Assembly (NCBI GenBank): GCA_037389465.1
Contig: JAZARR010000159.1
Span: 1,612,001 to 1,676,000 of the forward strand
Source: Baylisascaris procyonis
Taxonomy: Eukaryota; Nematoda; Chromadorea; Rhabditida; Ascarididae
DNA: 64,000 bases
Direction: 5' to 3'
Below the pieces are notes generated by a model. That model was given only the letters and a program-made list of their open reading frames with translations, did not search any database and was not told the DNA's origin. Both the position numbers and the translations under genes were made by a program. This document shows positions 1-12,462 of the stretch, piece after piece. The number at the start of each line of letters is the position of its first letter. Position 1 is the stretch's first letter.

Positions 1-2
1 AT

Positions 3-94
3 TTGTATCTATCGGATCATGGTGAAATCGATCTTGTGGATTTGCGGGAGCGACCAGTTAAAGCAAAAAACATTATTTTGCTCATTAATTTTTC
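3..94 (+). CDS. possible internal exon entering from the left edge
   Basis: From base 3 there is an open frame of 30 codons with gene-like codon choice (it includes HGEIDLVDLRERPVKAK). It runs into a GTGAGT donor-like site at 95, with an in-frame stop just after. It would be an exon of a gene beginning left of the window. The family was not recognised and no continuation exon was found in the next kilobases. A run this short could be chance. Confidence 0.22.
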
Positions 95-751
95 GTGAGT
101 AATACGTCAAGCTAAAGGAAAAAAGGTGCGGAATGCAAAAAGCATATATTGTGCCAGCCGTCCTGGCTTGCTTTTCCACCGGTTCTTAACCAAACTGTCC
201 AAGTTGACGCAATCTGAATTTCTATGCATCATTAAGGTAATACGTTAGCAATGTTGTGTTAAACGAAACCTTTAAATGAAATGATGCAAATCTTAACAAC
301 CAATAAAATCTTGTAAAAATATAAATTATGCATTCTTGCACGAGTGACTCAAAATCGGCTAAAAAATATCTGCAAACTTAGAGTGAGTATAAATCGGCGT
401 AATAACGAACTATCATCTTATATTCACCTATTTACCTCTGAAGAAAGTAACCTCAAACCTATTACATGGCTTCAGTGAACGGTAAGAATCGGATGGCGAT
501 TTCCGCATCAATGAATTTATTGCTTTCGGGGTTTTGCGTTGCAAAATTGGCGTGGCTTTAAGCGTGATAATGCGATACAATGTTCAGCTGTTAAGCAATC
601 GCTTTCATGCATCTACGCTCACATTTCCTACATAAGGTGCACGACGCTTATTTCCTGATTTTGGCTTCGATTCAGTTATGTTGTGTTGTGCTTCTCAACT
701 AGAGCAAAATGGAATGGACATTAGCGTTTATGCATCAGTGAACGGGCAAGC

Positions 752-782
<31 letters not shown>

Positions 783-3700
783 TTTTGTAAAGCAGCGTTG
801 TTAACGCCAGTTCCTCTGCATCGGCGTTCAAAGTTTTTTTTAGCGTTCTTATTCGAGCATCTTACTGGCGATATTCAAATGCACAAAACGTTTGAATATT
901 TCATGAAAAGAAACGAAACAAAATGACCTGATATGTGACTGATTCCTTTCCTTTGTGTAAAATGCTCATGTTTCCGTAAAGCATACGTTATTGAACCAAT
1001 AAATAACTAAGACAATGCCGAGACATTGCTGATATCATATGTAGGTCTCTGACTCCAATTCTGCAAAGCATTAGAAAAGGTAACTAGATCATGCTCGAAA
1101 AAGCCATTGCTTCCACTCGTGGGAAGGTGTGACCAGGCTGATTGAATGTAAAGAATCAAGTATTGGGTGGGGTCAGCTCGTAATACTGATCCCGACGCCT
1201 GGACAGGTTTTGCTATGCGCCACCAAGATAGCTTTTGCCCTTTTGTGTGGCGAAATTATAGACGAGCTCCTGCGTGTGGTCTTAACCACATTTTCCGTTT
1301 TCCATTTTTAATCAGTATGTGCGCACAATAAAAAAGGCTGCAATTGTTTTTCGATTTTAAGAAAGTTGTGTGCTCCTTAGTCTCGTTTTAAGGTCTCTCA
1401 TGTATGCTTTCAGCTGATGGGCAGAGGTTGCTATACGCACATCAAAATGGAACATGCCTATAACCGGATTTAAGTGATCGCTTGGCCTTCAATTATGGCG
1501 TGAACGATTAGAGTAAGGGTATTTGGAATGAAACTCATAGGTTAAAGTTTCTGGAATGACTTTTGAAATCAAGAGCAACATTACATTGCTCCTCCTGCTG
1601 AGCATCCTCGACTACACATCCTAAGTTGGTAGGCTCGAAGAAGGCGGTTCAAAACTTCCAGTTCTCCATGAAAATCAAATGCCGCATCCAAAAATCTCGT
1701 AAAATGCAACCAACTTCGCCGAACCAATTTCGAGGCCAATTTTCCTCACTCAAAAACTTCTATGTTCTTTAAGCGGTCTCTGCCCAAGAAAAAAGTCCCT
1801 GCATAACATCCTTGCTCGTTCAACGCATTATTCTTTCTTATATTTTCCAACATTATTGCTTACCTACTTAAGCATCTTTGATTTCCTCGAGCTTGCTTTT
1901 TTGTTTCTTTCTTTTGTTTGCTTCGTTGCTCGCACAGATTTGACGATCGCAGACATAGTCGCAGTTTTTTTCCAAAGCTACAAGGAGGAACATATCTCAG
2001 AGGGGTTTATTTTATAAAGTACAAGGTTTGAAAGATACCGATATCCTCCGTTCTACATGCGCCTACGATAAAACACCGGAGAGAATGGTTGAAAGATCGA
2101 TGGGCTAGAGGAAAGAGAGTAGAGGAGATTTTGTTTGTCAGTGTAATTTTCCACCCATACAGTGGTGTTACTAATCTCCATTCTTTATAGCAGTAATTGT
2201 TCTTTTAGCATCTTAGCATGTAGCACTCTCATATTTCTATTCTCCCCTTCCCCCTTTATGATCCCACTTGAAAAGCTTTGAAAACGCTTTGAGGGAATGT
2301 TCATTCTGACGATTATTAACCTTCCAATGCATGAAAGAAAGGCATTTTTTCCATGTTTTTTGGGAAATTTTCTTTCGAGTTGCTGTGAAAAGGCATTACG
2401 GCGGTTTGATGTATAACCGGTGATCGCCTAGTACAAAGGCATCATCGATTTTTGCAGCATGACTGAGTGGTTAGAATTATGTGAGAAAAACAATGCTCGG
2501 TGCTTCTTTGAAACTGAGTTCTACAGGCAGTCATTATGAGGTTTCTCTCTTTTTCCGCTTCGCCAAACTTCCAATTAATTGAAAAAGTAACTTAATTTAC
2601 GGGGAAAGCCCTTTGATTCCTCACTCCCTACCCCTCCCCCACCCCTCTTTCCTCATCCTCTCCCCAAAAGAATTGGCAAGTGAAAGTTTCTTTTTCACGC
2701 ACTCAACACACCCGATTGCTTCATTAAGACCATTAATTCTTCTCTCTTCCTACTTTCAGTTGCCAATTTCTTTCCCTCATAAACATTCATTCCGGTATAA
2801 ATCTCTTAAAACTTCGTAATGGAGATCCAAAGCAATATAGCATAGGAATCTTGTCGACCGGATCCCCCACCTTCCGCCTTAGTCATGCCTTAATCATAAT
2901 GTGTATAACACTTCCGGAATATTGATAACATATATAATAGTTCTTCGTAATTTGAAAGTACAGCTTGCACTTGTGCAATATACATTACGAGCAAAAAACC
3001 ATCTAAGATAAGATAACCCATAATTGTGATTTGACAAATTTTTGTCACAACATAAACTGTTAGTTGAATTTATAGGAAGCAGCAAATCCCCATAGAAAGT
3101 TTGTTCGACCGTTTTCTCATCACGTCAAATTCGAGAGAAGGAGTCGAACGGCAATCACGAAATTTAATGACTAGATACCAAGATCGGGATTTCTTGGACG
3201 CAAGTTTGTCCGGTTAAATCTCATTCCAAGAAATAGTGACTATATTAACAGCCATTTCCCATTCGCTAATATTCGAGTTTCTCTCTTGAATGTTTTCGCC
3301 ACTGGATCAGACAAAAGTGAACGTGTCAGCTGAACTCTTTGGATCCTTTAGTGCGCTCGAAGGGGCTGGAAACGTCCTGCCTTTTGCCCGATGTATTGCA
3401 GAATTAACTCCATTTCGGTTACAGCCGAGCTCTACCGCGAGTTCGATAGCGACAAAGCTTACCTCGAATTTGGTTACAATCATGATGTGCTAATCATATA
3501 GGCGGAAGCAGTAACTCTCATTCCCCATATAAACTTCAATAATGGGTTTCTCAAGCAATTTTAGATTAGCAGATGGGCTTTAAGACAATCTAGACAGGTG
3601 CAAAGATGGCTTGCGTTATGAATAAACTGATGGCAACAAGTAGTAGAGATGTGGGAAAGAGAGGAAATGTCAACCGAGGATATTCGAGCAGCGGTGCCTG

Positions 3701-4510
3701 GAACCCTTCGCCTCCTCCTATCATACTCTGGATCCGACTTTTTTTACAACTCGTAGCAACCATCAACGTTACGCAAGAAGTTGAGGGAGTTTAGATTATA
3801 AAAGTTCTCCCCTACTCTACAGGCCATAGCTGGGAACAAATTTTCCAATTTTCACTATATTTCTCAGAAATATTTGTTGTTTTTTTTTTTTTGGAAATGT
3901 GGCATGAAATTTAACTATGATAGCATCATTTTATATGCATTAGTAAAAAAAAACTTGTAAACTCTTGAAGTCAAGCAAAAAAGTACAAAAAAATTACTCA
4001 TCAACTTTGTTTCACATCACTTAGTCAGTAAAAGAAAAAAGCTCTTGCTGAGCTCTAACATCCCATATTGTTCAGCTAAAATTATACACTAGCCTTCCTC
4101 GAACAATATCATTGCGCTGCTCATACATTCCTTTTTCCCACATATCAGTTCCATTCAAAAACGAAGTATAAAAGACTGACTTTCTTTCAAAGGGAACTAA
4201 CTCCCTTACTAGTCTCACTACGTTCGCGAATGTCAATTCAGGTTTAAGTGAAGTCGAAGGAAGTTTTTTTTCAACGAGTCGAAATTCTCAAGAATAATCC
4301 TGGGAAATCGCAGGAATAATCCGGCTTCGAGTTATATGCGACCTTTGTCTCTTGAGAATTATAAACATGCAATAAACTTTGCTTGCTAATTATTAAAGTC
4401 CACATCCGTCAGAGAAATATGAATTTGAATAAAATTCCACTTTTATACAATCGAGGTTCATCGAGGAGTCGCATAAAAAATTGTTTCCACTTGGGCATTC
4501 GCAAATATAT

Positions 4511-4930
4511 TTAGCGATAGCCTGAAATCGTAATACTAGAGATTAACCGAGATTTATTTGCATTGCGATATAATGCCCTATTATCAGTTAGAGTTCGAAA
4601 GTAGGATAGTGTTGCAAAGTGTTTCATGAAGTTCTTAGAACAGTGTAGTAAAACGCAGTATGGTGCGATCGGGGATCGATCCCCTCGTGTCATTCCCAAG
4701 TAAGTCCTATCCAAGATCAAAACGCCTACCTCTCCCCTCCATTCTAATGCACTAGCGACATGCATGGCAATTCGCCAAATTCGCTAACCATCACAAGGTT
4801 GTGAACTGCAGAACGGCGACATCTTAGCAGTTGCCACACAAGCGGGTCCCTTCTACGCAGTTTGTGTCGCTGATTGATTTCAAAAATTTTTTTTTTTCTT
4901 GCAGTCGAATCATGTGAGAGTTGCAACAAT
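4511..4930. repeat. candidate dispersed repeat block
   Basis: A block with higher GC than its flanks that contains the palindrome GGGGATCGATCCCC near 4671-4684. It is open over 60-84 codons on the minus strand but has no recognisable protein. The composition break and absence of a gene structure suggest an interspersed repeat. A genome self-comparison would decide. Confidence 0.3.
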
Positions 4931-5176
4931 CATGTAAAGCCTAAATTATCTGCGTGAAGGACCATATGCTACCTCGCCTCCAGAGAAAGAAACAGAATTG
5001 AGACATGCAGTATGCAGTGAGAAGTGCGAAGAGACGTTAGCTTATCTAATTCAGCTGAAACGTTTCGGTCGTTATTTCTGTGTCGCTTTTCCGTTTTAAA
5101 ACTCTGGTTTCCTCGAAGGTGGTTGTGTTTTCAACTTGAAGCTCGAGCCATTTTTGCTTTAACGTTTTTTTTTTTG

Positions 5177-5177
<1 letters not shown>

Positions 5178-5272
<95 letters not shown>
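5178..5272. repeat. (TA)n microsatellite
   Basis: An uninterrupted TA dinucleotide tract of about 95 bp preceded by a T run. The Tyr/Ile ORFs read through it on both strands are artefacts of the repeat. Confidence 0.97.
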
Positions 5273-5274
<2 letters not shown>

Positions 5275-6615
5275 GAATGCCGTTGAGAGCGCCTAGTGCT
5301 AAACGTCATTGTCCTAACTGTACGTTGTCATGGTTTTGTTTAGGTAACTGACTATCAAAATTCTAAAGTATTCCTTTCTTATGTGAGATCCTAGCACAAC
5401 GCTTTCGTAATGTTTAGATCTAATTTGAGACGTTTTGCATAGCGCAAAATCTAAACCCGGTGGGTAGGATTCGCGATTTGATTCTGTGAATGTGACATTA
5501 TTTTTTGGGTGTGCTACTCATCTTGTAGTGTCCAGCCCATCGTTTAAAGTTCTCAGAAAACCGCTAAACTTCGTTCTGATGTTCGAAAGCGTCAAAAATC
5601 ATGCTTTTTTAAAGATCGAAAACTTTCCCTCAGTCATTTTTATTGCGGAGTTGACGATGCTCACCTCATATAACAGCTTTTAGCTCAGGGCAAAAATTTA
5701 GCGATAAGATTTTGGAATGTGTTGTGCGAAATTATTGTTCATCTGTTTGAAATTAATCCTTTTACAAGCTTTAAATTATTGGTATTATCATCGAGCTTAT
5801 TATTTCCTTCCTCCCACCCACTCTTTTCATCGCTGGAAAAATGTTCAGGTCATCGCCAAACTCCATCATTTGAGAGAAGGACTTGAGATGCTCAATTGTG
5901 ATCGTAGAAGATAGGGGTCCGTTGAATGAATTGCTAAAACAGACTAATATTGATGTTGTACCCAACATGTGTGTACCGTTGAAAGTGCTGTTCAGAGATT
6001 GTTTTCGGGAAAGTTGGATAAGCAGGCTTGAAATGAACATTTTACTTGTCGTGGTCAAGCTTTTCTAGGGGGTCATTATAAGTGGGAGATCGTATCTGCA
6101 GGATGACGAGACTACGTTGTGTCTGCTCCCACGTTCATCCGCACCTAATTAATAGAAATGGTGCGCATTTTATTTATTTGCTCGATGCAGGATGCATGCA
6201 GACGTTAGTGTGTTGTTGTATCTTACGAGGGTGCCCGCGATCTAAGAATTGAATGGAAAAGGGTATTGAATTGGGGAGGAGAGAGAAGGGGAACTGCTAG
6301 GTAAAATGAGCATGAATTTTGGAGACAACAGAAAGAAATTTCATTTCAAGAGATAAAATAAGGCCATTTCCTTTCATTCTTCAACAGTAAAGAAAAAGAA
6401 AAACTGAGATAGGTTGACTAAGGCCCGAACTTCAGCCTAATCAGGTCCAAAAAGGATTTCAATCCTACACCTTTCCTTCCTCTCCCGGCTCGTAAGTGAA
6501 TATGATTCGAGCGTCGCGTTGGAAACGTTTCAACCCGCATCCACGTCGAAGGGGTTTTCGTGTGAAGGTGATGTGGATGCAGGATCGTTGATGGTAGTCT
6601 GCGTGGGGTGTACGC

Positions 6616-7465
6616 ATGGCTACTGTCGTGGATGGCTCAACACGAAGGCTGCTGGTTGTGCGTCACAGTGAACGATGCGATTATTATTTTAAAAAAAGAG
6701 GTATGCTTCTTATACGAAGTTCAGAGAAAAATACAATAAATTTGTAGGCTTTGGTAAAATAGATACCTGCGGCAAGGGTGCGTCACATTTATACATTACT
6801 ATGAACAACTCAATATGTTGCAAACGCCAATAGCAGCACAGGTACCCGATAGTAAATATAGTAGAAGCTTATGCGTATGTACCAACTTCGATCATTCGAA
6901 TATCCAGCAGTTTTAGTGGTGTCATGTTTGACTTCAGACGACATCATGCTTGAATTAAGGCGCTAAATAATTATGCCTCTCCCTTATGATTGGTCGTTTG
7001 TATTCTTCCGAAAACACGACAATTCCCTGTAGAATCACCCAAATTTTTTATATTATAAGCTCGGCGGCGCTGCTCAAATCACGAATGTTTCGCGACTTCC
7101 CTGTTTACTCTACGAAAAATAAAACGCTATACACATTAAGCTGTTGCCCAGGTTGACTTCGTAACAGTTTTCATTGCATGCATACAAGTTTTTCTTGAAA
7201 GCATTGCAAGCTGTTGCATCTGCGGGGTGACCGCGATTTAGGAAAATGCACTCTTAATAATAATAATAATAATAGTCTTTATTCGTATAATAAAGAAAGC
7301 ATGGAATTACATGTGCAGTATATATACAGACAAACAACATATGTAATACCAGCATTGCACATAACCATGCATTTAAAAACCCAAAAGAATAGTGAGAACA
7401 AATATTGGAGATCAGTTGAGAAGATAATATATACGTATAAGAGCAATATATATATATATATATAT

Positions 7466-7531
<66 letters not shown>

Positions 7532-10500
7532 AGTCATAACTGATATGAAACGCATATTGTCGACAAATCACACTGCTCGAAACGTCTCTTAAAGCATGAC
7601 AAATTACCAGCCATTATCACATCATATGATAAACAGTTGCAGATGGGAACAAAACGATATGCAAAAGAGTTGAGCACATCAGTTCGATTAGTTGATTTCT
7701 TTTCGATTTGTAGAGGGTGAAGCCTCGAGCGCAGTACAAACTTTGTAAAGGAGAAAATGCGCTTAAGCAAATGCTCTATGGAAAAGATGCTAATTAGAGG
7801 CTTGAAGGCTGAGGGCAGCGCATCCAATTATGGGGCCATACGTCCAGTTACGACATCCAGGCGGTTGCATCGCTACCAGCACTCTAATTCCACCTTACAC
7901 CCTCCTATCACCCCTCCTCTTCACGTTCATTCAGCCGAAGTTTCCCCTATACATCCCTGATCTCACCATTGCTTAATGCAATATTCAAAGCTTATTTTGT
8001 TTCTGTTGCCTGCTCAATTCGCTTTTGAGTCGGAGGTGTGAGGGCGGATAAAAAAGAATCTGTGAATCTATTGCGCCTACTATCAGTTAGAAGGAACGGT
8101 CGGTTCATTCGGTTATGCACTCTTCTTTCACTTTGCCAACTCTCTTCTGTAGGTGACGTTCTTCATCCCCAGTCGTCACTTAGCAGGCCGGAAGTAACCT
8201 CCATTTTCATTTAAGGTGTGAAGTGGATCGAGTCAGCTTTCGATGCAAATGGCCACTACCGCAGATTCGACCCTCAAATGCCCCTGACGCTTGCTACTAG
8301 GAGTGGCGGTCCTCGAGACTATACTGACGATACGCCTATTACGACAAGCGGTTATGCGTTTTGTGTTCGAACTGGTGAGTTAATCATGTTCTATTTTTCA
8401 GGTTTGCTTTGAACACTTTGAATCTTCAAAACTTGTGGGCTCCCGACGGATATATGTCGTTACGTGTTTTCGAACACTTTCTATCGTGATCTCACATCAA
8501 ATGACATTTTTATGCTGTTATATATCGGCCACGTTTTCCCGTCATAAACCGCCACCCTGCATCTCTCCACTCCCTCTCTCTTAGATGGGAGTACTTTTAG
8601 GAAGTCGTGAGCAATTTAAGTTCTGCTGAAATGCGAATATAAGATTCACGTCGAAATAACTCCCAACGCCACTTTGGCACACATTAAGCTGATTATTCAG
8701 CGTGTTAGCATGCATATTTCAGAAAGATTCTGACATATTTGATATGCAGAAACATTAACGGCGAAGAAATAAAGACTTATTCGAGTATGCGCCCTTTTTA
8801 TAAATCTCTCCGGATGTTCGGCTCTCTCCTATCCTGCAAAATAGACATCCGTTTCAAAATTTGTAAGCTTTGTAAGCCTGTCTTTCTTCCCTCTCTTTCT
8901 ATCCTCTCGATTATCTATTTGTTGCAAGTTCTAGGTGTCATAAACGTGGGAAAACGATATAAGTAGGCTCGGCACTGCGCTATGACGATGTATGTGTATA
9001 TCTGTTTTTATGTGTATATCTGTATTTTTCCAAATTTCGAGCCTCCTTCAAGGTTGTTTAGGTCGCAACTAAACTTCATGCGGGCATGTTAAGGACCTGC
9101 TGGCAACATAAATGCCTTCCTGGAAAAGTGGGAAAATATATTTCTTATGTTCTAGGTGGTTAATTATGAGGAGAGGGAATTAAAGGAGCAACCGGAATTT
9201 ACGTTGCTAGAGTCGAGAGATCTTAGAGCTTGCCTAAACCCTCCGCTCTAAGATTGGATGCATTTTGATAACACTGAAATATTGTCGTTTGCTTATGCAG
9301 TAGTGTGCCTCCTCCGTTTTCTCATTATGTTGATGCATTTTTGCTACTGAGTATTTGCCACGTTTTATTTAAGCGTTTCCAAAGTGCTGCATTGTGGAAG
9401 GGTAGCCCGAGTATCGTTTTATTGGCATAAATCTACCTAAAGCTAGCTTTAAAATTTTAGAAACAAAAGATAAGAAAAAAATTGGTGCGATATTTTTGGC
9501 CTATAATTTCTATGCGCTGAAGAAGTTGGAAATTTGAAAGAAAAAGAATTCTGGCGGAGAACTCAACTAAAAACAATTTTCAAATACTTCTGAGTGAAAT
9601 CAATGAGTTCAAATAAAGTATAGTAGCATACGAATACTAGAGGAAATTTCTGTGATTCTTTTCCTCGTTGGCCTTTGATAGTTTCTGAATGATATGCGAT
9701 GGGTTTTTGTTTTGAAAAAGACATGTTTTAGCTGCCACACTTCAGATGTAAGCACTCTGCTGTTCTCACTCTCTCTTTTAATTAATTAATTATTTATTTA
9801 TTTCAATGAACACAGCATTCATTATGAATACATGTCTCTTCATATCGCTTCCGCCTGCTCTAACCCAATGCCTCTCTGGTCCACTTGGCTCCTGTGGTCT
9901 TTAGGTCGGCCTCTCCTTCTTGCAGGTCGGTCACGTGAAGGGCTGAGGCTCGTCTCCTGCCCATCGAATACTGACGAGCCGATTCACCGTCGCTCCTCCT
10001 ATGACTGTCGGGACTTGTTCCGCCACACTTGTCCGGATGAGGGTGTTGGACGGGGTGGCTCGGCTGAGCGGAGCCAACACTCTGGTCGGAGCTTCACAAC
10101 CGACCGCGCAAAGACAAGGCAAAACGATGAACTCTCTTTTAATTATGCCCAGCATAATATGCTCATCTATGATTGCCGTTGTTATTGCAGTATTCCCTTG
10201 CTCTGAGCTTTTTCCTCAAGCTACATCCTGGAGGCAACTGGTTGCCTTAGAATTTAGACCTCGCGACTCCCTCAGACTCCACCTTTTCTCCTGTTTTCTC
10301 AACAATTAAATATTTCATGTTGGGAAATGAATACAGAGCACATTATAATCGACCATTTCTCAGGTGAACTGCTTCGTGAACGCGGAATCGTCGTTAATTG
10401 TGCTTATTCGTCACCTGCATATCGTTGTGTGCAAACGACACAAGGAATCCTTGAAGGTGAGCTTCCACTGATTTCTCCCTTTTTCTTATTGCCATCTGTC

Positions 10501-12462
10501 GTGCAAAACACACATTCATAAAGATTACAGGTTTCTTTGCCAACTTTGCGCGCCAAGTTGATTCCTGCGTATTATTACGAAATTCTGTATGCATTGACGA
10601 ACTATCAGTCTTTGGGATCCTTCTAGACTTTTAGTTCTACAGCAACAACATTATCCGACAACAGTACTAGTCGAGCAGATTCACCACCGTGCCTTGCAGC
10701 AGCGCGTTTAATGAAATTGTTTAGCGATGTTTGATGGCGTTTTATCGTCTAAAGAACAACAACCTCGATTATAGTTTCTCATTATGTTAAGCACCATAAG
10801 GCTTCAAGAATGCTTTACATACCTACTCAGCATTCAGCGTCGATAGTGTATTATTGCGTAAAGGCAATTTGTCGATCGGCGCTTTTATTTTATGGCGCTT
10901 TCTTGTGAACGTTTTTGTATTTGATTGTAATTGCCGATGCTTCGATGTTTCGATTTACTCTTGATGGCATGCTTCCCAAAGCATACTAGACTTTATGGTC
11001 GCGTGAAGAATCAAAATTGATGAATAAACGATCAGAGGGAAAGGAGGATGGAAAGCAAAGTCGAGGTCTTCCAAAGTTTACAGGAGTCTATTGTTTTCAG
11101 CGTAAACTGTGCTATTTTCAGGTCCTCGAGTATCGAAAACGCAGCATTAGCATGCGTTAATGCAAAAATGTTCAGGTCTTGGTGCAAAGGAAATGAAAAT
11201 ACGAATTGAGCCGGGATTATTTCAATGGATGCATTGGTGCAAACATGGTTTACCACCGTTTATGAATGCCGAACAGTTCAGCAGAGCTGGCTTTTCAATT
11301 GATTTGTCGTATAAGGCCATCGATGATGCTGCAAAATTTGATGAGAAGGAGACGCTGCTCGATTATTACAATAGATCGTTTGCCCTAGTTCGGAGCATTC
11401 TTGATTCTCACCCCGAAGGTGAGTTGATCTGTTGATTATCGTTTCAAATCCTCTCTTATCTGTTTAGCTTTGAGTGCAACTTCAATTTCGTGGTTCATTC
11501 TCCTGCAGTTGCGTTATAATTCGCGGTCATGACGGAAGAAACTCCCTTGCCAAATTAATAACCTTTCAAAACTTGCGACTTATTTGAAAGGTGATTGTAA
11601 TAGTAAAATCGGTCAGTTGAGAAAATTGATGTGAAGGTGGGGTTGACGTCGATGAGATTTGATGATCCTTTCAAATTCATAGCTGCGCTAGCATCTCCCA
11701 ATTCCTTTAAAAAGGAACTGATGCATTTTATAAAAAGAATGCAATTTTATGGAATTTGGATACATTTTGTTCATGTTACTTCCGGTACAAAGGCATCATC
11801 TGGGTATGTCAAGTCGTTTGCGTAAACGAGCCATGATTCCTTGCTGTTTCATTTTCTGGATGCAGAAGCCAAGAACTCTGAATTCGATCGAGGTATTTCC
11901 CCACCCAATTTTGAGTGCAGCACTTCAGGATACAGTATGGTTGCTCAGTTTTTAATGCGCGGTGTTCAGTGAATGATCAGAACCGTGCACCAACTTCTTC
12001 GAAGTCTGGTGTTCGGCATTGGGCCTGATCGGAAATTTTTGTCTTTTAGTCATGCCGAATTTCAACCTCGCATAGGCCACTTAAAGGACTCTGTTATAAA
12101 AGAGCATTTGGGAAGGAAATTTTGTGTCCAAGTTGGCATCTAGTGCAGTATCTGTGATCCCTGGGTAATTGATTGATTGGCTTTGAAATTATCTTGCATG
12201 TTGCAACTGTCAAATGTTAAATGATTGTTTAGTGAATGTCTTCATTTCAGGGACGATTTTACTAGTGGGTCATGCAGGGTCACTCGATACATTAACGCGA
12301 CAACTATCGGGCAAGAAACCTCGCGAGAGAGCCGAATTTAGGCAATTTCTTCATAAGACCTCCTATCTGGCTATTAACGAAGTTATCGAGCGCAATAATG
12401 AGTGGAAAATAACTGGGTCTCCAATTCCTTCATTAATTAATAGCGGTCTTGATAGGTGCTGA
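6616..12462 (+). CDS. histidine phosphatase (PGAM/UBASH3-like) paralogue A with an RHS signature
   Basis: The exons are 6616-6700, 8216-8374, 10364-10456, 11176-11418 and 12251-12462. The splice is 792 nt, giving 263 residues and a stop. All introns start GT, end AG and are phase 1. The protein is only the catalytic domain of the phosphoglycerate-mutase-like superfamily; the vertebrate TULA relatives carry additional UBA and SH3 domains. Visible motifs are RHSER at about residues 21-25 (nucleophile His), YSSPAYRCVQT (second catalytic Arg), IEPGLFQW, and VGHAGSLD (second catalytic His). The start ATG lies 20 codons before the signature, and an in-frame TAG at 6595-6597 closes the frame upstream. 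Oddities are Ser in place of the usual Gly in RHG, and a C-terminus ending SPIPSLINSGLDRC in place of the PPLTH-type end. A phosphatase role is inferred from the family; the substrate is unknown. Confidence 0.92.
7255..7830 (-). mobile_element. 3' end of a non-LTR retrotransposon (CR1/jockey-like), 5'-truncated
   Basis: The minus-strand ORF 7827-7534 reads like the tail of a CR1-type reverse transcriptase polyprotein. It has a stretch of the form RSRLHPLQIEK, then NSFAYRFVPICNCL and DVIMAGNLSCFKRRFEQCDL, matching the family pattern of basic segment, hydrophobic W/C-N-x-L, then FK-R. Downstream on the same strand are a GAT/AT microsatellite (7446-7530), a 3' UTR-like stretch and an (ATT)n tail with AATAAAG just before it (7255-7280). 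It lies inside intron 1 of the phosphatase-like gene, in antisense. The family call is from motif memory; no reverse-transcriptase core is present. Confidence 0.6.
7446..7530. repeat. compound (AT)n-(GAT)n microsatellite
   Basis: About 11 AT units run directly into about 21 GAT units. The poly-Met ORF seen here is produced by the repeat. Confidence 0.97.
9780..10290 (-). mobile_element. candidate retroelement 3' fragment with ATTA/ATTT tail
   Basis: A sharp rise in GC begins next to an ATTAATTAATTATTTATTTATTT tract at 9780-9803. On the minus strand the block reads a short GRPK-containing segment (RRRGRPKDHRSQ) close to the tail. This resembles the C-terminal GRP motif of some non-LTR polyproteins. 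It sits in intron 2 of the phosphatase-like gene. The match is short, so another repeat class is possible. Confidence 0.3.

Larger units (their letters stand above)
95..6615. other. intergenic region without a recognisable gene
   Basis: AT-rich sequence with only short ORFs. It holds a poly-T run (760-786), pyrimidine-rich stretches near 2610-2800, a candidate GC-richer repeat block at 4511-4930 and a long TA microsatellite at 5178-5272. The stretch 3290-3490 is somewhat GC-richer and open on both strands, but no start, splice pair or family could be assigned. The 5' flank of the first phosphatase-like gene occupies the right end. Confidence 0.5.

Noticed and set aside
1139..1162. Stretch resembling mature miR-1 (GAATGTAAAGAA)
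   Set aside because: The seed differs at key positions and no flanking foldback is visible.
5046..5309. Tyr/Ile-repeat proteins on both strands
   Set aside because: They are translations of the TA microsatellite; the same holds at 21462-21713, 39287-39592 and 55665-55949.
7214..7543. ORF ending in a poly-Met run
   Set aside because: Produced by the GAT trinucleotide repeat and spans a retroelement tail.
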